A stretch of 64,000 nucleotides of DNA from Paramacrobiotus metropolitanus (Eukaryota; Tardigrada; Eutardigrada; Parachela; Macrobiotidae): the NCBI RefSeq assembly GCF_019649055.1, contig NW_026570352.1, positions 186,001-250,000 of the forward strand, in the 5' to 3' direction. Shown here one piece after another: positions 11,879-23,948 of this stretch. The position numbers were made by a program, and so were the translations under genes. Each line of letters starts with the position of its first letter. Positions within the stretch are counted from its first letter, which is position 1. The notes under the pieces are model-generated. The model worked only from the letters and a program-made list of their open reading frames with translations, had not been told where the DNA came from and did not search any database.

Positions 11879-12251
11879 TAATGTGGCTATGCATTGAACT
11901 ATCCGGTATGGTGGGTAGTAGGGGAGATGACACTAATTCCGAACACTCACTATATGTACTTGGAACAAAACTGCAGCCAGTGGCAACATTTTATTGATGA
12001 AAAGCCCAAATGAACAGAGTGCAATTTAGCAGCATCGCAGTGCTGTTTAATACTCTATGGTCGATTAAGCATTAGGGACATAAGGTGAAATCAACATAAT
12101 TAGGAACACAAAATAAGAATTAGAGCGTTATTGAACATTAGGGTGGTGGCAAACTGGCAACAAAATAATGTAAATAGCGCTTAGAACGTTATTGCACGAC
12201 CGGCATTAACAATTTTAGGGCGTTGTAGACTTGGTTGAATGATTTATACTC
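11879..12251. other. Intergenic, no gene seen
   Basis: Spacer between the MITE and the minus-strand N-domain fragment. Nothing recognised; no BTB exon for that fragment is present here. Confidence 0.5.
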
Positions 12252-12569
12252 TTAACACCACACCGGCGCCGATATTTCCGGGTAGTCCTGCTGTTTCTTT
12301 ACGGCAGTGTCCGCTACGTAATGGGATACATGGCTTTCCCTCCTGTTAGTTTCCGTAGTGCGGACAAATTGGGTAGCCGGAATTTGATATTTCAGGGTAA
12401 CGCTGAGCTTCCTTTGCTGATTTGATCGAGGAACGGACGGCACGGGTGGACGAGTGAGCAACTTTTCCATTATCACTGCCTGGACGTGGAGGATCGCTGC
12501 CACAATTCCAACAGAAGCCACTGCGAAAATAACACCAATTATCATAATAATAAAGGTCTCAAAAACCAT
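12252..12569 (-). pseudogene. Membrane-anchored N-terminal domain exon, truncated, no BTB exon
   Basis: A minus-strand frame starts with a hydrophobic anchor of about 25 residues (FIIMIIGVIFAVASVGIVAA). It is followed by a Pro-rich linker and the array domain blocks LSVTLKYQIPATQFV and VKKQQDYPEISAPVW, where it hits a stop instead of continuing WTV. Nothing like the second half of exon 1 or a BTB exon follows on the minus strand. It is closest to the anchored copy at 44054-43641. Most likely a truncated duplicate. A short peptide of 105 residues could still be made. Confidence 0.7.
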
Positions 12570-13271
12570 GGTCTGTTTTATACTGCTGCAAAAAATATCG
12601 AAATGCGCAACGCGGTTGTTTCGAAATCAATTTAGTGACGGCTGACTAAATTTCGGCGTTATTTATTATTCCATTTGGGAAAAAAATAACGGGCTACTGA
12701 ACCACCCAAGACTCCAGTTTACTGTGACTGTACTACACAGACAGCCGATTGCCCCTTTCTAAGCACACAACAGATAGAATCTGCAGTCATTCGGTGTTTC
12801 CTCAGTTTCCTGCCATTTAACCACAGATTTCACTAACCAGTGCGTCGATTTTATTACTTTGATGGCTCAGTAAAACAAAAGATTACTCGCACTGATGTGG
12901 ATTGTGGATAGCAGATCAGCCAACTGGTCAGACAAACTCATTTTTATGATAGCCACTGGCCAGGCTGAGACAGAGACCATTACAATACTCTCTATGTTCC
13001 TCCCTCCCTGTTCAGCACGAATGCGGTAGCGCCTTCCCTACCCTAGAGTTGTGCCATAATGAAATACAAGCACAGCGCGCGGCGCTTACGCGCCGCGCTG
13101 CAGTGCAAAGGCGGTTCTTGTCGGCTGGGCTCTTTTTGATAAACGAATCGAAGTGAAACGGTTTTATATGCTAAATAAGTCTTATTGAAAAGGGAATACA
13201 GTTAATGTATCTAGAAACAGGTTAAACCGAAATTCTGCTTTTACAAAACGCTTAAAAGCGTGGACAAATAT
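12570..13271. other. Intergenic; GC-rich hairpin
   Basis: No gene seen. A short GC-rich inverted repeat (GCGCGGCGC / GCGCCGCGC arms) lies at about 13076-13102. Confidence 0.5.
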
Positions 13272-14322
13272 TGCGTAACCTTCGGTTACCAAATGTTTAG
13301 AAGAGCGAGTACCGCACGCGTGGCCTTCGGTGATCAAAAGCTTAAAAGTGCGGGTACCGCACGCGTGGCCTTCGGTGACCGAAGGCTTAAAAAGGGGGGT
13401 ACCGAACGCGTGGCCTTCGGTGACCAAAGGCTCAAAAAGGCGGGTACCGCACGCGTGGCTTTCGGTGACCAAAAACTCAAAAAGGCGGGTATCGCACGCG
13501 TGGCCTTCGGTGATCAAAAGCTTAAAAGTGCGGGTACCGCACGCGTGGCCTTCGGTGACCGAAGGCTTAAAAAGGGGGGTACCGCACGCGTGGCCTTCGG
13601 TGACCAAAGGCTCAAAAAGGCGGGTACCGCACGCGTGGCCTTCGGTGACCAAAGGCTCAAAAAGGCGGGTATCGCACGCGTGGCCTTCGGTGACCAAAGG
13701 CTCAAAAGGCGGGTACCGCACGCGTGGCCTTCGGTGACCAAAAAACCTCAAAAAGGCGGGTACCGCACGCGTGGCCTTCGGTGACCAAAAACTCGAAAAG
13801 GCGGGTACCGCACGCGTGGCCTTCGGTGACCAAAGGCTCAAAAAGGCGGGTGCCGCACGCGTGGCCTTCGGTGACCAAAAACTCGAAAAGGCGGGTACCG
13901 CACGCGTGGCCTTCGGTGACCAAAGCCTCAAAAAGGCGGGTACCGCACGCGTGGCCTTCGGTGACCAAAGGCCTTCGGTGTCCAAAGGCTTAAAAAGCTT
14001 TTGGTTACTAAAGGCCTTCGGTGACCAAATTCTTAAAAAGGCGGGTACCGCACGCGTGCCCTTCGGTGACCAAAGGCTTATAAAGGCGGGTACCGCACGC
14101 ATGGCCCTCGGTGTCCAAAGCCTTAAGAAGCCTTTGGTTACCAAAGGCTCAATAAAGCAGGTACCGCACGCGTGGCCTTCGGTGACCAAAGGCTTATAAA
14201 GGCGGGTACCGCACGCATGGCCCTCGGTGTCCAAAGCCTTAAGAAGCCTTTGGTTACCAAAGGCTCAATAAAGCAGGTACCGCACGCGTGGCCTTCGGTG
14301 ACCGAAGGCTTAAAGGGTGGGT
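13272..14322. repeat. Minisatellite, 45-bp unit, about 22 copies
   Basis: Head-to-tail units of 45 bp, each containing GGGTACCGCACGCGTGGCCT followed by TCGGTGACCAAAGGCTCAAA. Unit variants differ by a few bases. There is higher-order structure: bases about 13321-13500 are repeated at 13501-13680 (four units, 180 bp), and a 116-bp variant block is duplicated near 14101 and 14217. Because 45 is divisible by three, several frames on both strands stay open (up to 350 codons on the minus strand). These look like by-products of the repeat rather than genes. Confidence 0.95.
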
Positions 14323-15131
14323 GCCCCAAAGTTTGTTAAGGTAATTAAAGTTATCAGGTTTGTTAAAGCACTAAGGTCTTGAAGTTTAGTAAGGAATAAA
14401 GCTAAATGTGGGATTCGGTTTATCGAGCAAAGGTTTTACAGGTAAAGGCACCAAATTTCGGAAGCTTAGTAAAAATAAGGGCGTAACAGCACAGGTTTAA
14501 GGGGCTGCAAAAGCTTAAAAGTAGCTAGGCGGGTTCCGGCCAATCAGAAAGTAAGGTTGGTTCTGGCCAATCAGAACGTTTTGGAGGCAGGAGCGTTCCG
14601 GAATCACGGCTCTGCTTTAATATATAGGATATATAGGATAACTGAGTTATATTTCTTTATGGTTGTGCTTGCACTTTGCTGTGTAGATGCCAAGAATTCT
14701 GTCTGTCTCATCATTCCGTTGTTCAGCTTGCTTCGGTCCAAACGGTGCATGTTAGAGGCTTTTAATAAACAGAGCCGGCACAATGAGACCAAAAATTAAT
14801 AATAATTATAAAGAAGCGACGGTATAGAAAGTAGAGTCTGTACGCAGTACGAGTACTAGCGCAAGCGGATCACTGGCATGCTGTATTTTATCGATCTATC
14901 GGCACACATTCTGCCATTCTGCCATGCACATTCTGCCATGCAGACTGTATGTACTCAAGGGTCTTTCTAATTTCCTGTATACCTACTTACAGTATACAGA
15001 ACCCCTGCTACAGAGTAGAGTACTGCCTTGATTCAACTGACTAAAATATTAAATAACGTATTGGCGCTATTATTTTTCTGCTGTTCAGTTTGCGTCGAAT
15101 GTGTGGCGGGTACCGTTTAATTTAACATTGG
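14323..15131. other. Intergenic, no gene seen
   Basis: Spacer between the minisatellite and array gene 4, with short AGGATATAT repeats near 14620-14640. No coding signal. Confidence 0.5.
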
Positions 15132-17118
15132 ATGCTTGTTGTACTTGTGCCAGTTGTGCTTCCTCAACCATGGACTGGAGCTGGTCCTGTATTTTATTTA
15201 TTAACCTTCGTCTTCGCGATAATTTTTGATCGGCTCATTCTTCCGTGTATTTCATGGGCAATGAAAGGCAGTCCGGAACCACAAAAAGCCCAGAAGAACA
15301 AGAAATCTCTTTTGCCCGATCGTCGGCTGGTGGGCGTATCTCTTGGATACCAAATTTCCACGGAGAAATTTGTGGGCAAGAAGGTGTACGATCTTGATGA
15401 TGGACCGCATGACCGTTGGAAATACTCTTACGAAATCCCTGTGGAGAAGCAGTGGGACTATCCAGAGATTCCCCAATCCCAGTGGACTGTCAGTATTTGT
15501 GTGGAGAACTGCTGGAACGAACATGGAGGTTACTCTGGAATGAAGCCCATAATGAAGATTACACCCTCTGAGGACTGCAAAAGCCTGACCAGTCCGTACA
15601 GTATAGTGGTGGTGGGAGAAATCAGGTAAGCATGTTAATGATGCATACTGCATAATGTATGATCCCCTTCACACCTCGGCTAATCCAAACGAAAATTAAT
15701 GCATCGGCAAACCGGTCTGCACGGTTCGCGACGTCGCGTCGTAATATCTATGATTGTGTTCGTTGTCGCTCTGCAGTGTATAAGACAGTAACGCAGAAGG
15801 AATTGTATGATTATGAGAAAATTATTCGGCATAATAATTACTACTGTATCATCACATAAACGAGTGCAGCTGCCAACTTGCGTTACCGCAAACTGCAGAG
15901 CGGCAATGCTCTACTATAATTACTTTGTACTCCAAGGGAGATTCGTGGCACAGTATATAGATATGCACCTACCTGTACTGCTCCAATCTTTCAACCACTA
16001 AGTCATATAGATGTCATTTGCACATTCTGCAGCCATGACGCGAAACTCCTGGTGGGTGGTGTCTGGGGAACCACAGGGCTGAGGTACCAGGTACATGTAT
16101 AACATTCGCCACTGACTTCTCCTTATATCGGTACATGTTGGTTTCGGATCAGGCTCGGGATGTACGTAACTTTCTTACCGCGTACTGCCGAAGAGATTTT
16201 TTTATGGCCATTTCGAATTATCATGATGTAATGCGAACTGATGTATTTGTACGAAGTGCAGATAATAAAGTCAAAAAGTTTGCAAAGGCAAATAATTATT
16301 TCCAAGTAATTTTTTTCTTGTTCGCGGCAACTGTACTCGTATAGTGCTTGCTTATGTAACACGGCTTATTCCGCATAACAAATTCTGCAGTTCAGTTAGG
16401 CCGGCAAATCCTGGTAAGTTGGTTACAGCGCATTTTATCTGAAAGTCTACTTTTTCGTAGAGTGTCCAATAGGTATACAACCGGCTGTAGCGTGATCTCA
16501 ATTGGGCCCGATGGATGGGCTCATTCCTCAGCCCCAAAAGACGATGTCAAGTTGACCGATTTACTGTGCTGTAAATTTAGGCCCGATCGCGAGGGTAACT
16601 ACAGCCACAAGTACCCGGCTCTTCTGGAGGGAAATATCTACGTCATACTGACCTTTCACGTCGGCCGGTACGTGCGCAGCGACCTGAAACATCTCTGGGA
16701 GTCAAAAGCTCTGGCAGACTCCACACTGGTTTCCACTGATGATCAGACGTTTCCTGTGCATCGGGACATCTTAGCTGCACAGTCGCCGGTGTTTGCTGGG
16801 TTGTGGCCAGACATTAAAACGGAAGCGAAAGGTGTGGGGAGCATCCCGGACATCAGTGGAGAATTGCTAAGTATTCTGCTGAATTTTGCATACACACGGG
16901 AACTATCGCATAACGCCAACGGAAAATTGGAAGAGCTGTGGAAGACTGCCAAGGAGTTTGGCATGAAAGAGCTGTCGGCGGCTTGTGAATCCCGCATGAT
17001 AAGCATCTTCGACCAGACGAATGCCCTGCGCTACTTTGCTTTCGCTCGTGAGCACGGTTTGGTGAAACTGCAGCGAATGGTCGGGACGTACATTGGCAAG
17101 AATCCAATGGCAGTGTGA
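15132..17118 (+). CDS. BTB adaptor protein, array gene 4, membrane-anchored variant
   Basis: Exons 15132-15625 and 16461-17118 with an 835-bp phase-2 intron (GTAAGC...TTCGTAG). Unlike its neighbours it starts with a long hydrophobic segment (residues about 1-45, including VFYLLTFVFAIIFDRLIL) that should anchor it in a membrane, then the array domain (LGYQISTEKFVGKK; VEKQWDYPEIPQSQWTVS; VVVGEIR). Exon 2 is again 658 bp but is the most diverged BTB exon of the array (GRYVRSDLKHLWESKALADS; FPVHRDILAAQSPVF; IGKNPMAV). The BTB would face the cytosol if the anchor is type II. Its function is probably that of a membrane-tethered CUL3 adaptor; this is inference. Confidence 0.83.
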
Positions 17119-18440
17119 AAAACTACACTCATTTTTTGAAGCGACATGGTTCACTTTCTTCTTGCATGCACTGCACCATTGGTGCTTTTCCATTTTTGTC
17201 GTATTATGGCTGCTTTTTCTTTGACTGTTAACTCTGACTCCTGTAATCCACTGCTTTACCAAAAATGCTGGACGATATATACATGCACCAAGTATTTGTC
17301 AAACAAACAAAATGGCACAAAAATGTCACATATTAATACTTGATGTCAACTGCAAATCTCTAATCTAGCACCGAGCAACCACGTCGTGCTGTAAAGCGTA
17401 CGACGGCATGCCCACTTTTCATGCCCCAGTCTCTACGTAGTGGAGCACTTGCAGTGTGGAGCAACCTGTTTTCTCTTTGCGCCAGAACTCGAGTGGCCGT
17501 TGCACAAATCATATCTGCTCGAAAAATTTCCAGTTCGAAGTTGAATTGTTATAATACAGTTAAAATATAAATGTAGTTAATATAACCTGTAAAATCGTTG
17601 ATGAATTGACTGAAAATCTTACCGGTGCCACTACCATGGTGGCGACGCCAAGCAGCCATCCTGTTTCTGCACAATCCAGCAGTTTGTTTTACTTTGATCT
17701 GCACCAGTGGCACGGTTAGTGCACGTTAAATTTTTCCGGGCACATGCTTTTACCAGTATCCACCGTATCCCGCCGAATCCTCCGCATCATTTGTGTGTCC
17801 TCCGAATTCTCCACTTTTTTCACTGCTGTGACTGCTGTCGTATCCCACCTTATCCCTGCAGCATCCTTTATGCATCCTGAATGTATTCCAAAAAATTATC
17901 CGGATAATTGAAAGATATTCGACAGTAAAGTGTGGGATACTGTGGCTTTCGAAGGTGATACGCATGCAAACATCATTTTAGTATTCAACACGTATTGCGA
18001 ATATTGTTACGATTAATGTGATCATATAGCGTATCCCACAGTCTCTGCACAGTAACCTTCGTGGAGGAGCCCGTGAGATGCGGCGCGATACTTCGGATAA
18101 AGGTAAAAAACAAGCCTAACAAAATCTAACGTAAATCTAATCGTCCATAAAATAAAAATAAATCTAATCGTCCATAGGTATCTGTGTTTTACAAAAATGT
18201 CTTGTTTGTTCTAAAAGTATCTTAAAATTAGGTTTCTAATTGACCAAGCATTAAGAACACCATAATTAAAAATTTGATTAGACTGAATTATTCTAAAAGT
18301 TGACCCTTTTGGAAGCACAACTGATCCATAATATTTTGCGAATGTTCAACGGTTTACTGTCAAGTGTGCATAACAAAATATCTGCAGGTCTTTGACAAGT
18401 TTCGTGCTATAAACTGATACGAACGCACTAGTACCAGTCT
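17119..18440. other. Intergenic, no gene seen
   Basis: No coding family recognised. A 16-bp direct repeat (AATCTAATCGTCCATA) occurs twice about 30 bp apart near 18134-18180. Confidence 0.5.
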
Positions 18441-18462
18441 TGTCGATTCTACTGGCTTTGAC

Positions 18463-19045
18463 AAGGAGTATTTATTGATGAGCGAATACAAAGTAATCTG
18501 ACATCCACAAAAGAAACATTACATTACGAATTTACAACAAACAGCGGAAACAGGCGGCCGGATTACATGGAACATTTGATCTAAATCAGCGTGGCTGGTG
18601 CCGTTCCCAGGATGGATGCCGCGTTTCGCCGTTGGACTTCGATGCTGAACCTCTGGCGCAGGTATTCCGTTGCACGTACCTCGCCTGTTTCCTGACGAAT
18701 CATCTTGCCCACTTCAGTGATTAGCTGGGATGCTCCCGGTCCGAGTGGTTCCAGTGTCTCAACGCCCACCGCACGGGACAGGTAGTCCTGCGTGATGTTC
18801 TGGTACTTCCCAGTTTTCTTCCGTTCGGCCTGTGCCGCTGCTGATATACGTTCCCATGGCACTAAGGTGACTCCGTCTGGGCGTTTGCCGTTGGTTCGCG
18901 ATATACTCAAAGGCTCGAGTTCAGTCTCAATGGTGGCTGAGGCGAAGGCTCGTTTGAGCGTGGCGTTTAAGCTGCTGTGTCTTGGCTTCCGGCCCCGACT
19001 TTTCTTACAGCTCAAGCCGTGGTAGCCTCCTGCGTCCACCCATTC
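18463..19045 (-). mobile_element. Retroelement remnant with 12-bp target duplication
   Basis: A 583-bp insertion flanked by the 12-bp direct repeat ACTGGCTTTGAC (18451-18462 and 19046-19057). A minus-strand frame (19039-18581, 152 codons) reads SCKKSRGRKPRHSSLNATLK, NGKRPDGVTLVPWE, YLSRAVGVETLEPLGPGA and LRQRFSIEVQRRNAASILGT. This resembles the C-terminal segment of mobile-element proteins common in invertebrates; the RPDG part suggests a nuclease-like domain with an internal deletion after VPWE. The duplication length and 5' truncation suit a non-LTR retrotransposon. There is no clear poly(A) tail. It splits conserved upstream module I of array gene 5. Confidence 0.75.
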
Positions 19046-19595
19046 ACTGGCTTTGACTCAGATTTCAAAGTTCATATTAAGTAACATTAATTCGAAGTAC
19101 TTCCGACTTTTCGACACCATAAACATTATCCTGCCCCTATGCAGGAGTCATAAGGACTTCTCAAGTCGGGTTCTGCAGATATTGTTGGAAGTTAGACGTG
19201 AGTACAGAAGTACTGTATTGTGGACTCAACTTGCCATGTACTTCCACAGACGATCTGCGAGCTGTCAGTACCAATGAAATCAGAAAGATAAAGATCATAC
19301 ACCCATGTACTTATATGGTTTTTATACTGTAAAAACCGTACAATTAATATCACGCTTTAGCACAATTCTACTTTCCAACCGTTTAAAGTCAAGCAACGTT
19401 CCGGGCTGGTCTTAGTAGGCAGGTGGTTAACTGTGAGTTTGCTCAACGGTATCGACGTGACCGTATGTAATCTTATTGAACGGCTAACATTGTGACATTT
19501 CGGTTCTCTTCCTCGTGTTACAAGAAGTTTTCCGATCTGTTTTCAAGTAAATACTCTTTCTTTTACAGTTGTTGTAATTGTTCTAATATTCCATC
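19046..19595 (+). promoter_or_regulatory. Conserved 5' flank of array gene 5, split by a TE
   Basis: The first half of module I (TGTCGATTCTACTGGC) lies at 18441-18456, on the far side of the TE. The second half (ACTGGCTTTGACTCAGATTT) lies at 19046-19065. Module II is at about 19366-19400 (TTCTACTTTCCAACCGTTTA then AGTCAAGCAACGTTCC). Confidence 0.5.
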
Positions 19596-22037
19596 ATGCC
19601 GTGGCTGAATCTCAAACGCTTTGGCCTAGTCAAATCTAGCAAAGCCTCTTCAAACACCACTCCAAAGGCGACGCTGTACAGCAACCGCAAAAGAAGCGTC
19701 ACGTTTGCCTATCAGATCCCCACGGCACAGTTTGTGGGCAAGCGGTTCCGCTATTTGGATGGCGATGGACGGTACTATTGGATTTTCTCAGCAAACCTTA
19801 CGGTGGAGAAGCAGTGGGACTATCCGGAGATTCCCCAGTCCGAGTGGACCGTCAGCCTGGACGTTAACCAAGATACTGTAACGGGGCATCCCCATTTGCT
19901 GTTCGACGATAAGTACGCCCCACGAGCCAAGGTGGTTCCCAAGAAAGGTTTCGGCGGACTGACTGGCTCTGGCGAAATTTTGGTGGAAGGAAAAGTTAGG
20001 TAAAACTATTTTCGAAGTTAATCAAAAGTTGCAAATAATAATAACAAATAATAAACAAATATAACAATAATTAACATTAATAATTAATAAATAGCAAATA
20101 TTTACTTTAAGTTATTTTTTTGAAAATTGTTCGATTTTATCCGTGAAATGTAAAGATTTCTCGTTCGGCTTCCGGAATCCTTCCGCTGTCGTTTGCTAAG
20201 TCAATTTGATTCTGTTTTTTCTCGGTTCTAAGTTAGTGTTTTAATTAGAATTTATTAGTTTATCAAAATAGTCAATGTTCGAATTTCAAACCAGTGTACA
20301 CAGTAATCGACCCTCGACTTTTGAAATTTAAAATCTGGTTAATTTTGTTTCATCTCGTGCGTCCTCGTGCGCTTACGCAGAAACCATCCTATCATAAAAC
20401 AACCTCGTGCGTTGGTTGGTTTATGGTAAAAAACCATCCTCGTGCGCTTACGCAAAGGCAGATCGAGATTTTTGGTACATACTCTGTATACCGGTTCGTA
20501 AATGAACTTTTCTTAATTTTATTTTTTCTTCGCTGATATTATCATCACCGCATATTGCGCACGCAGCAGTAATCTACGCCAGTTATCAGGTTAGATAGAA
20601 CGCCAGAAAGTTCAAAGCGCTTCAAGACTGCTTGTAGAAGTGCGCTTCCGCAGCAGGTTCTGACAAACAATCCTGAATGTGGAGACTTTGTCACGTCATT
20701 TCCTTTATGTCTTTCCCGTTATCCAAAAATCGTAAAATTCAATTTTGCAGTGCAATGTACGGTGCTGATATCTTTTGCGATGCACGGACACAAACAACAA
20801 GCCGCTTCCGTTGACGATTCCATGTTGCTACACAAAGACCGCGCATTAATAGCTTCCCTGTAATATTAAGTAAAGCTACCCGGTACAAGAAAATTTTAAT
20901 TTCGCGCACTCCATAATACTTTTTTGCCCTTTTATCCGATATTTTGTAGTCAAAGAATTTGCATACATCAGCATCAAAACCGTTTTTGGGGTATAATTAT
21001 AAAACGAAGTGGCTATTTTGCTATTCAGACCCCCATTGTTATACTGCGGCAAAATAGCCATAGCCATTATAAAATCAGTATCAAACATCTCACTGGAAAG
21101 TTATACAAAATCTATACAAAACCTAAAAACGTTTAAGCGCATTAACGTGTACGCAAAACGTTTCATGAAGGGCCGATCTTCTTCAAATTTCCCACGCATA
21201 CGCATCTATGTAATTACGTACAGGTAGACCGTGTTCTCACCCAACCAAAGTCCGTTCATCTAAAAATTCAATTTAATTTTTTTGGAAATCCGCTTTAAGA
21301 TTTTAGAAAAATGCTGCATTCTTGGTTTGGTACGCGATAAAACACGTGCTCAGTTCTAAAGTTGCTCTGGTAAATCTAGGGCATCCGACACTGATCCATC
21401 CGCTTGTACCACCGTCGTCATCGGACCATCTGGATGGACCCGCTCTCGTAAATTCGGTGTTGAGCTGAAGCTGGGCCATTTGATGTGCTGTAAAACGGCT
21501 GTCGATAAACACGGTCACCCACGGAAAATCCCGGCTTTGATCGAGGGATACGTCTACGTGTGGCTGACCTTCCACATTCAGCAGCACGAGCGCCACGATC
21601 TGCAGCGTCTACTGGATTCCGGTTTGATGACAGACTGCACGCTGGTTTCTACGGATGGCCGTAAGTTTCCAGTGCATCGCGCAATCTTGGCCGTACAGTC
21701 ACCGGTGCTGTCCGAATTACTGCAGAGCCACGAGCTCGATAAAACCGCAGGTCAGCTCGCCGTTGTGGATGCGGATGGGAAACTGCTGAAAACACTCATC
21801 GGCTTTGCGTATACGCGGGAGTTACAGCACACGGCCGATGGGCGACTGGAAGACTTGTGGATGCTGGCAAAGAAGTTTGGAATGCAAGAATTGTGCGCCG
21901 CGTGTGAATGCCGTCTGATATCTGGCGTCGATAAGGGCAACGCAATGCGCTATTACATTTTTTCTCGGGAGTTTGGCTTGGCGAAACTGCAGCAAAGCGC
22001 CGGAACATATATCGGCAAGGATCCGATGGGTGTTTAA
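19596..22037 (+). CDS. BTB adaptor protein, array gene 5 (SPOP/TDPOZ-like)
   Basis: Exons 19596-19999 and 21380-22037 with a 1380-bp phase-2 intron (GTAAAA...ATCTAG), the longest in the array. The protein starts MPWLNLKRF. The exon 1 domain has FAYQIPTAQFVGKR, VEKQWDYPEIPQSEWTVS and APRAKVVPKKG. Exon 2 (658 bp) continues with VVIGPSGW, YVYVWLTFHIQQHERHDLQR, then BTB (LMTDCTLVSTDGRKFPVHRA; FAYTREL; CECRL), ending IGKDPMGV. The intron holds short direct repeats (CCTCGTGCGCTTACGCA near 20350-20455). Frames are intact. Family role: CUL3 substrate adaptor. Confidence 0.85.
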
Positions 22038-22290
22038 CACTGCTGTAGAATACTCCGTCGCAAATGCTTTACCGCTATTCTATGCTGACCTTTTGGTGAT
22101 ACTGTATAACACTTTAGCGTGCTTCTACCTATATACAACCAGTCATATCAATATGGGTACTCGTATTATTTGTGGGGGCTCTTTCCGGCTTTACAGTCTG
22201 CAAAATTCATCTACCCAAATTTTAATTTTTTTGTTTGTTTTTTACGTCATGAGCTTACTTGCGCAGTACCGCCCTTTTTCTGGAAAGTAC

Positions 22291-22379
22291 GTTATTTTAA
22301 TTTCGCTCGCGAGCACGGTTTGGTGAGACTGCAGCAAAATGTTGGGCATTACATTGGCAAAAATCCAATGGCTGTTTGA
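22291..22379 (+). pseudogene. BTB exon 3' end relic
   Basis: About 29 codons (FNFAREHGLVRLQQNVGHYI then GKNPMAV) plus stop match the last part of array gene 4's BTB exon (FAFAREHGLVKLQRM...GKNPMAV) and nothing upstream does. It is a leftover of a deleted array member, or a partial duplication, just downstream of gene 5. Confidence 0.75.
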
Positions 22380-23126
22380 AGTACACAAGCGAAGCAGCGT
22401 TTGGGTCGGGATCTCCAAGGTGGATCTTGAGTGTTTTGCATTTATTTAGAATTAAAGCTCCTCTAGCTGCTGTTGTTTGTCTTGGAATTTCTCCTACCTT
22501 TTACAGTTAATGTAGCCTGCGTCTCTATGCTAAACTTCTCAGGAAACATTCATTAAATTAACAAATTGCAAGTGCGGACTGCTGCGCTGTGACCCTGTTT
22601 TATGACAAACAAAAAAATTTCAACTTCGCCGCTTGTAGTCTAAGGATTTCCTGTATTTACAAGATTAACAATTATGATCACATTTTTATCCATGGCTTCT
22701 CCGTGCTGGTTCATTATTATTATTACTGGTTGATTATTAATAATATTACTGTTTATACATGGTACAGTACAACTCAGTACAAGCTTGTCCGGTAATTTCA
22801 TACGTACATACGTATAAGGTACAACAAGCGCGAAATTTGCTCTTAATACGATGGCCACGTCACTACGTTCATCGCATTACCTAAATGCGCTCTGCAGCTA
22901 GATTGTCCCCTACTGCACAGACCGCTTTCTAGCTACCTTCCGCCAGGCAGTTGCGATTATTGTCATTAAAATATGTAGTAACGTGCACCAAGTCACCAGC
23001 CAGTCAAATGCAACTTACGTGCTTGAACAATGTGGCGCGCCGTAGTATGGAATTTGGCGTAACACGTGAATTTGTAAAATTCGCTGTATTAATTCGTCAG
23101 AATTACCGGACAAGCTTGTACGAGTA
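22380..23126. other. Intergenic, no gene seen
   Basis: Spacer with short frames only. Confidence 0.45.
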
Positions 23127-23243
23127 TCATGAGGGCGTTATTCATTTTAAAATATTAAAAAGTGCCTACGGTTTTAAACGCACTCCCTCTCGAAGCTCTC
23201 GAAAAATTAAAGACCCAGAGGGTTTATTTCGGAATTTCCGGTA
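23127..23243. mobile_element. Relic of the MITE at 32075-32444
   Basis: This stretch parallels the right-hand half of the MITE at 32075-32444. It shares ATCATGAG, ATTCATTT, ATATTAAA, the block GGTTTTAAACGC, and AGCTCTCGAAAAA followed by TAAAG, ending near GGTA. The left terminal repeat is not found, so it is a partial old copy. Confidence 0.55.
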
Positions 23244-23948
23244 AGACCATTGGGCAAAACATTCCATTTCATTAAGAGATTAATGTGATTCGATTTTCTT
23301 AGCATTAATGCAGTTTTAAGGATAACGATAATAAAACAGTCTGCCAGGTCTTGCGGATGTCTGCCCTATACAGCTAAATTTTGAGGCGGTAAACCCGCTC
23401 ATTGTCTCGCGCATCGATGCCGATGACTGGAATTTCCGATACGCTATTTTCTTTTTAAAAAATTTGTCGATCCTGCGCTGGTGACCTTTAAACCGCACTA
23501 GGATCGATTCCACCACAATGCGCGTGTGCGTCATTCTTGTACACGATGCATGCCCCATTGGCGCGATAAACTAAGATACTAATAAAGCATGAAACTACGA
23601 AGCTTTTGGATACACTACAAACCTTAATTCCAATTTTAAATAGTCCAAAACTGAGTTCAGCAGTCCAGTTCAAGTAATCCAGGTCCAAGTTTTCTGTTTT
23701 ATAAGACCTAGCTAGCGCACGGCGCGGGCGGAAGACAGTTGGAAGTGGCGGTACATCGATACGAGATGACAGCGTTACGGTGTTAAGCGTACGTATTAAG
23801 ACAACGATGGTCGCATGAATTAACCAAGAGTGATTTCATGTTAGCACGCCAACATCGGCTGCAGGAGCTGCAGTCTGTATAAAAAAACAGGAAGTTGCTA
23901 GCGGTCATAAATTTTTGTCATTAAAAATGACTCATTTTTCCCTAATCG
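23244..23948. other. Intergenic, no gene seen
   Basis: No coding family recognised on either strand. Confidence 0.45.

Noticed and set aside
13076-13102. GC-rich palindrome as a terminator
   Set aside because: A bacterial-type terminator has no place here. It is too short for a MITE and not linked to a gene end.
13182-14234. 350-codon minus-strand frame and several plus frames over the minisatellite
   Set aside because: The unit length (45 bp) is a multiple of three, so frames stay open automatically. The products are plain 15-residue repeats with no other support.
13272-14322. CRISPR-like regular array
   Set aside because: Adjacent units are near-identical with no unique spacers, and the context is a eukaryotic genome. 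It is a minisatellite.
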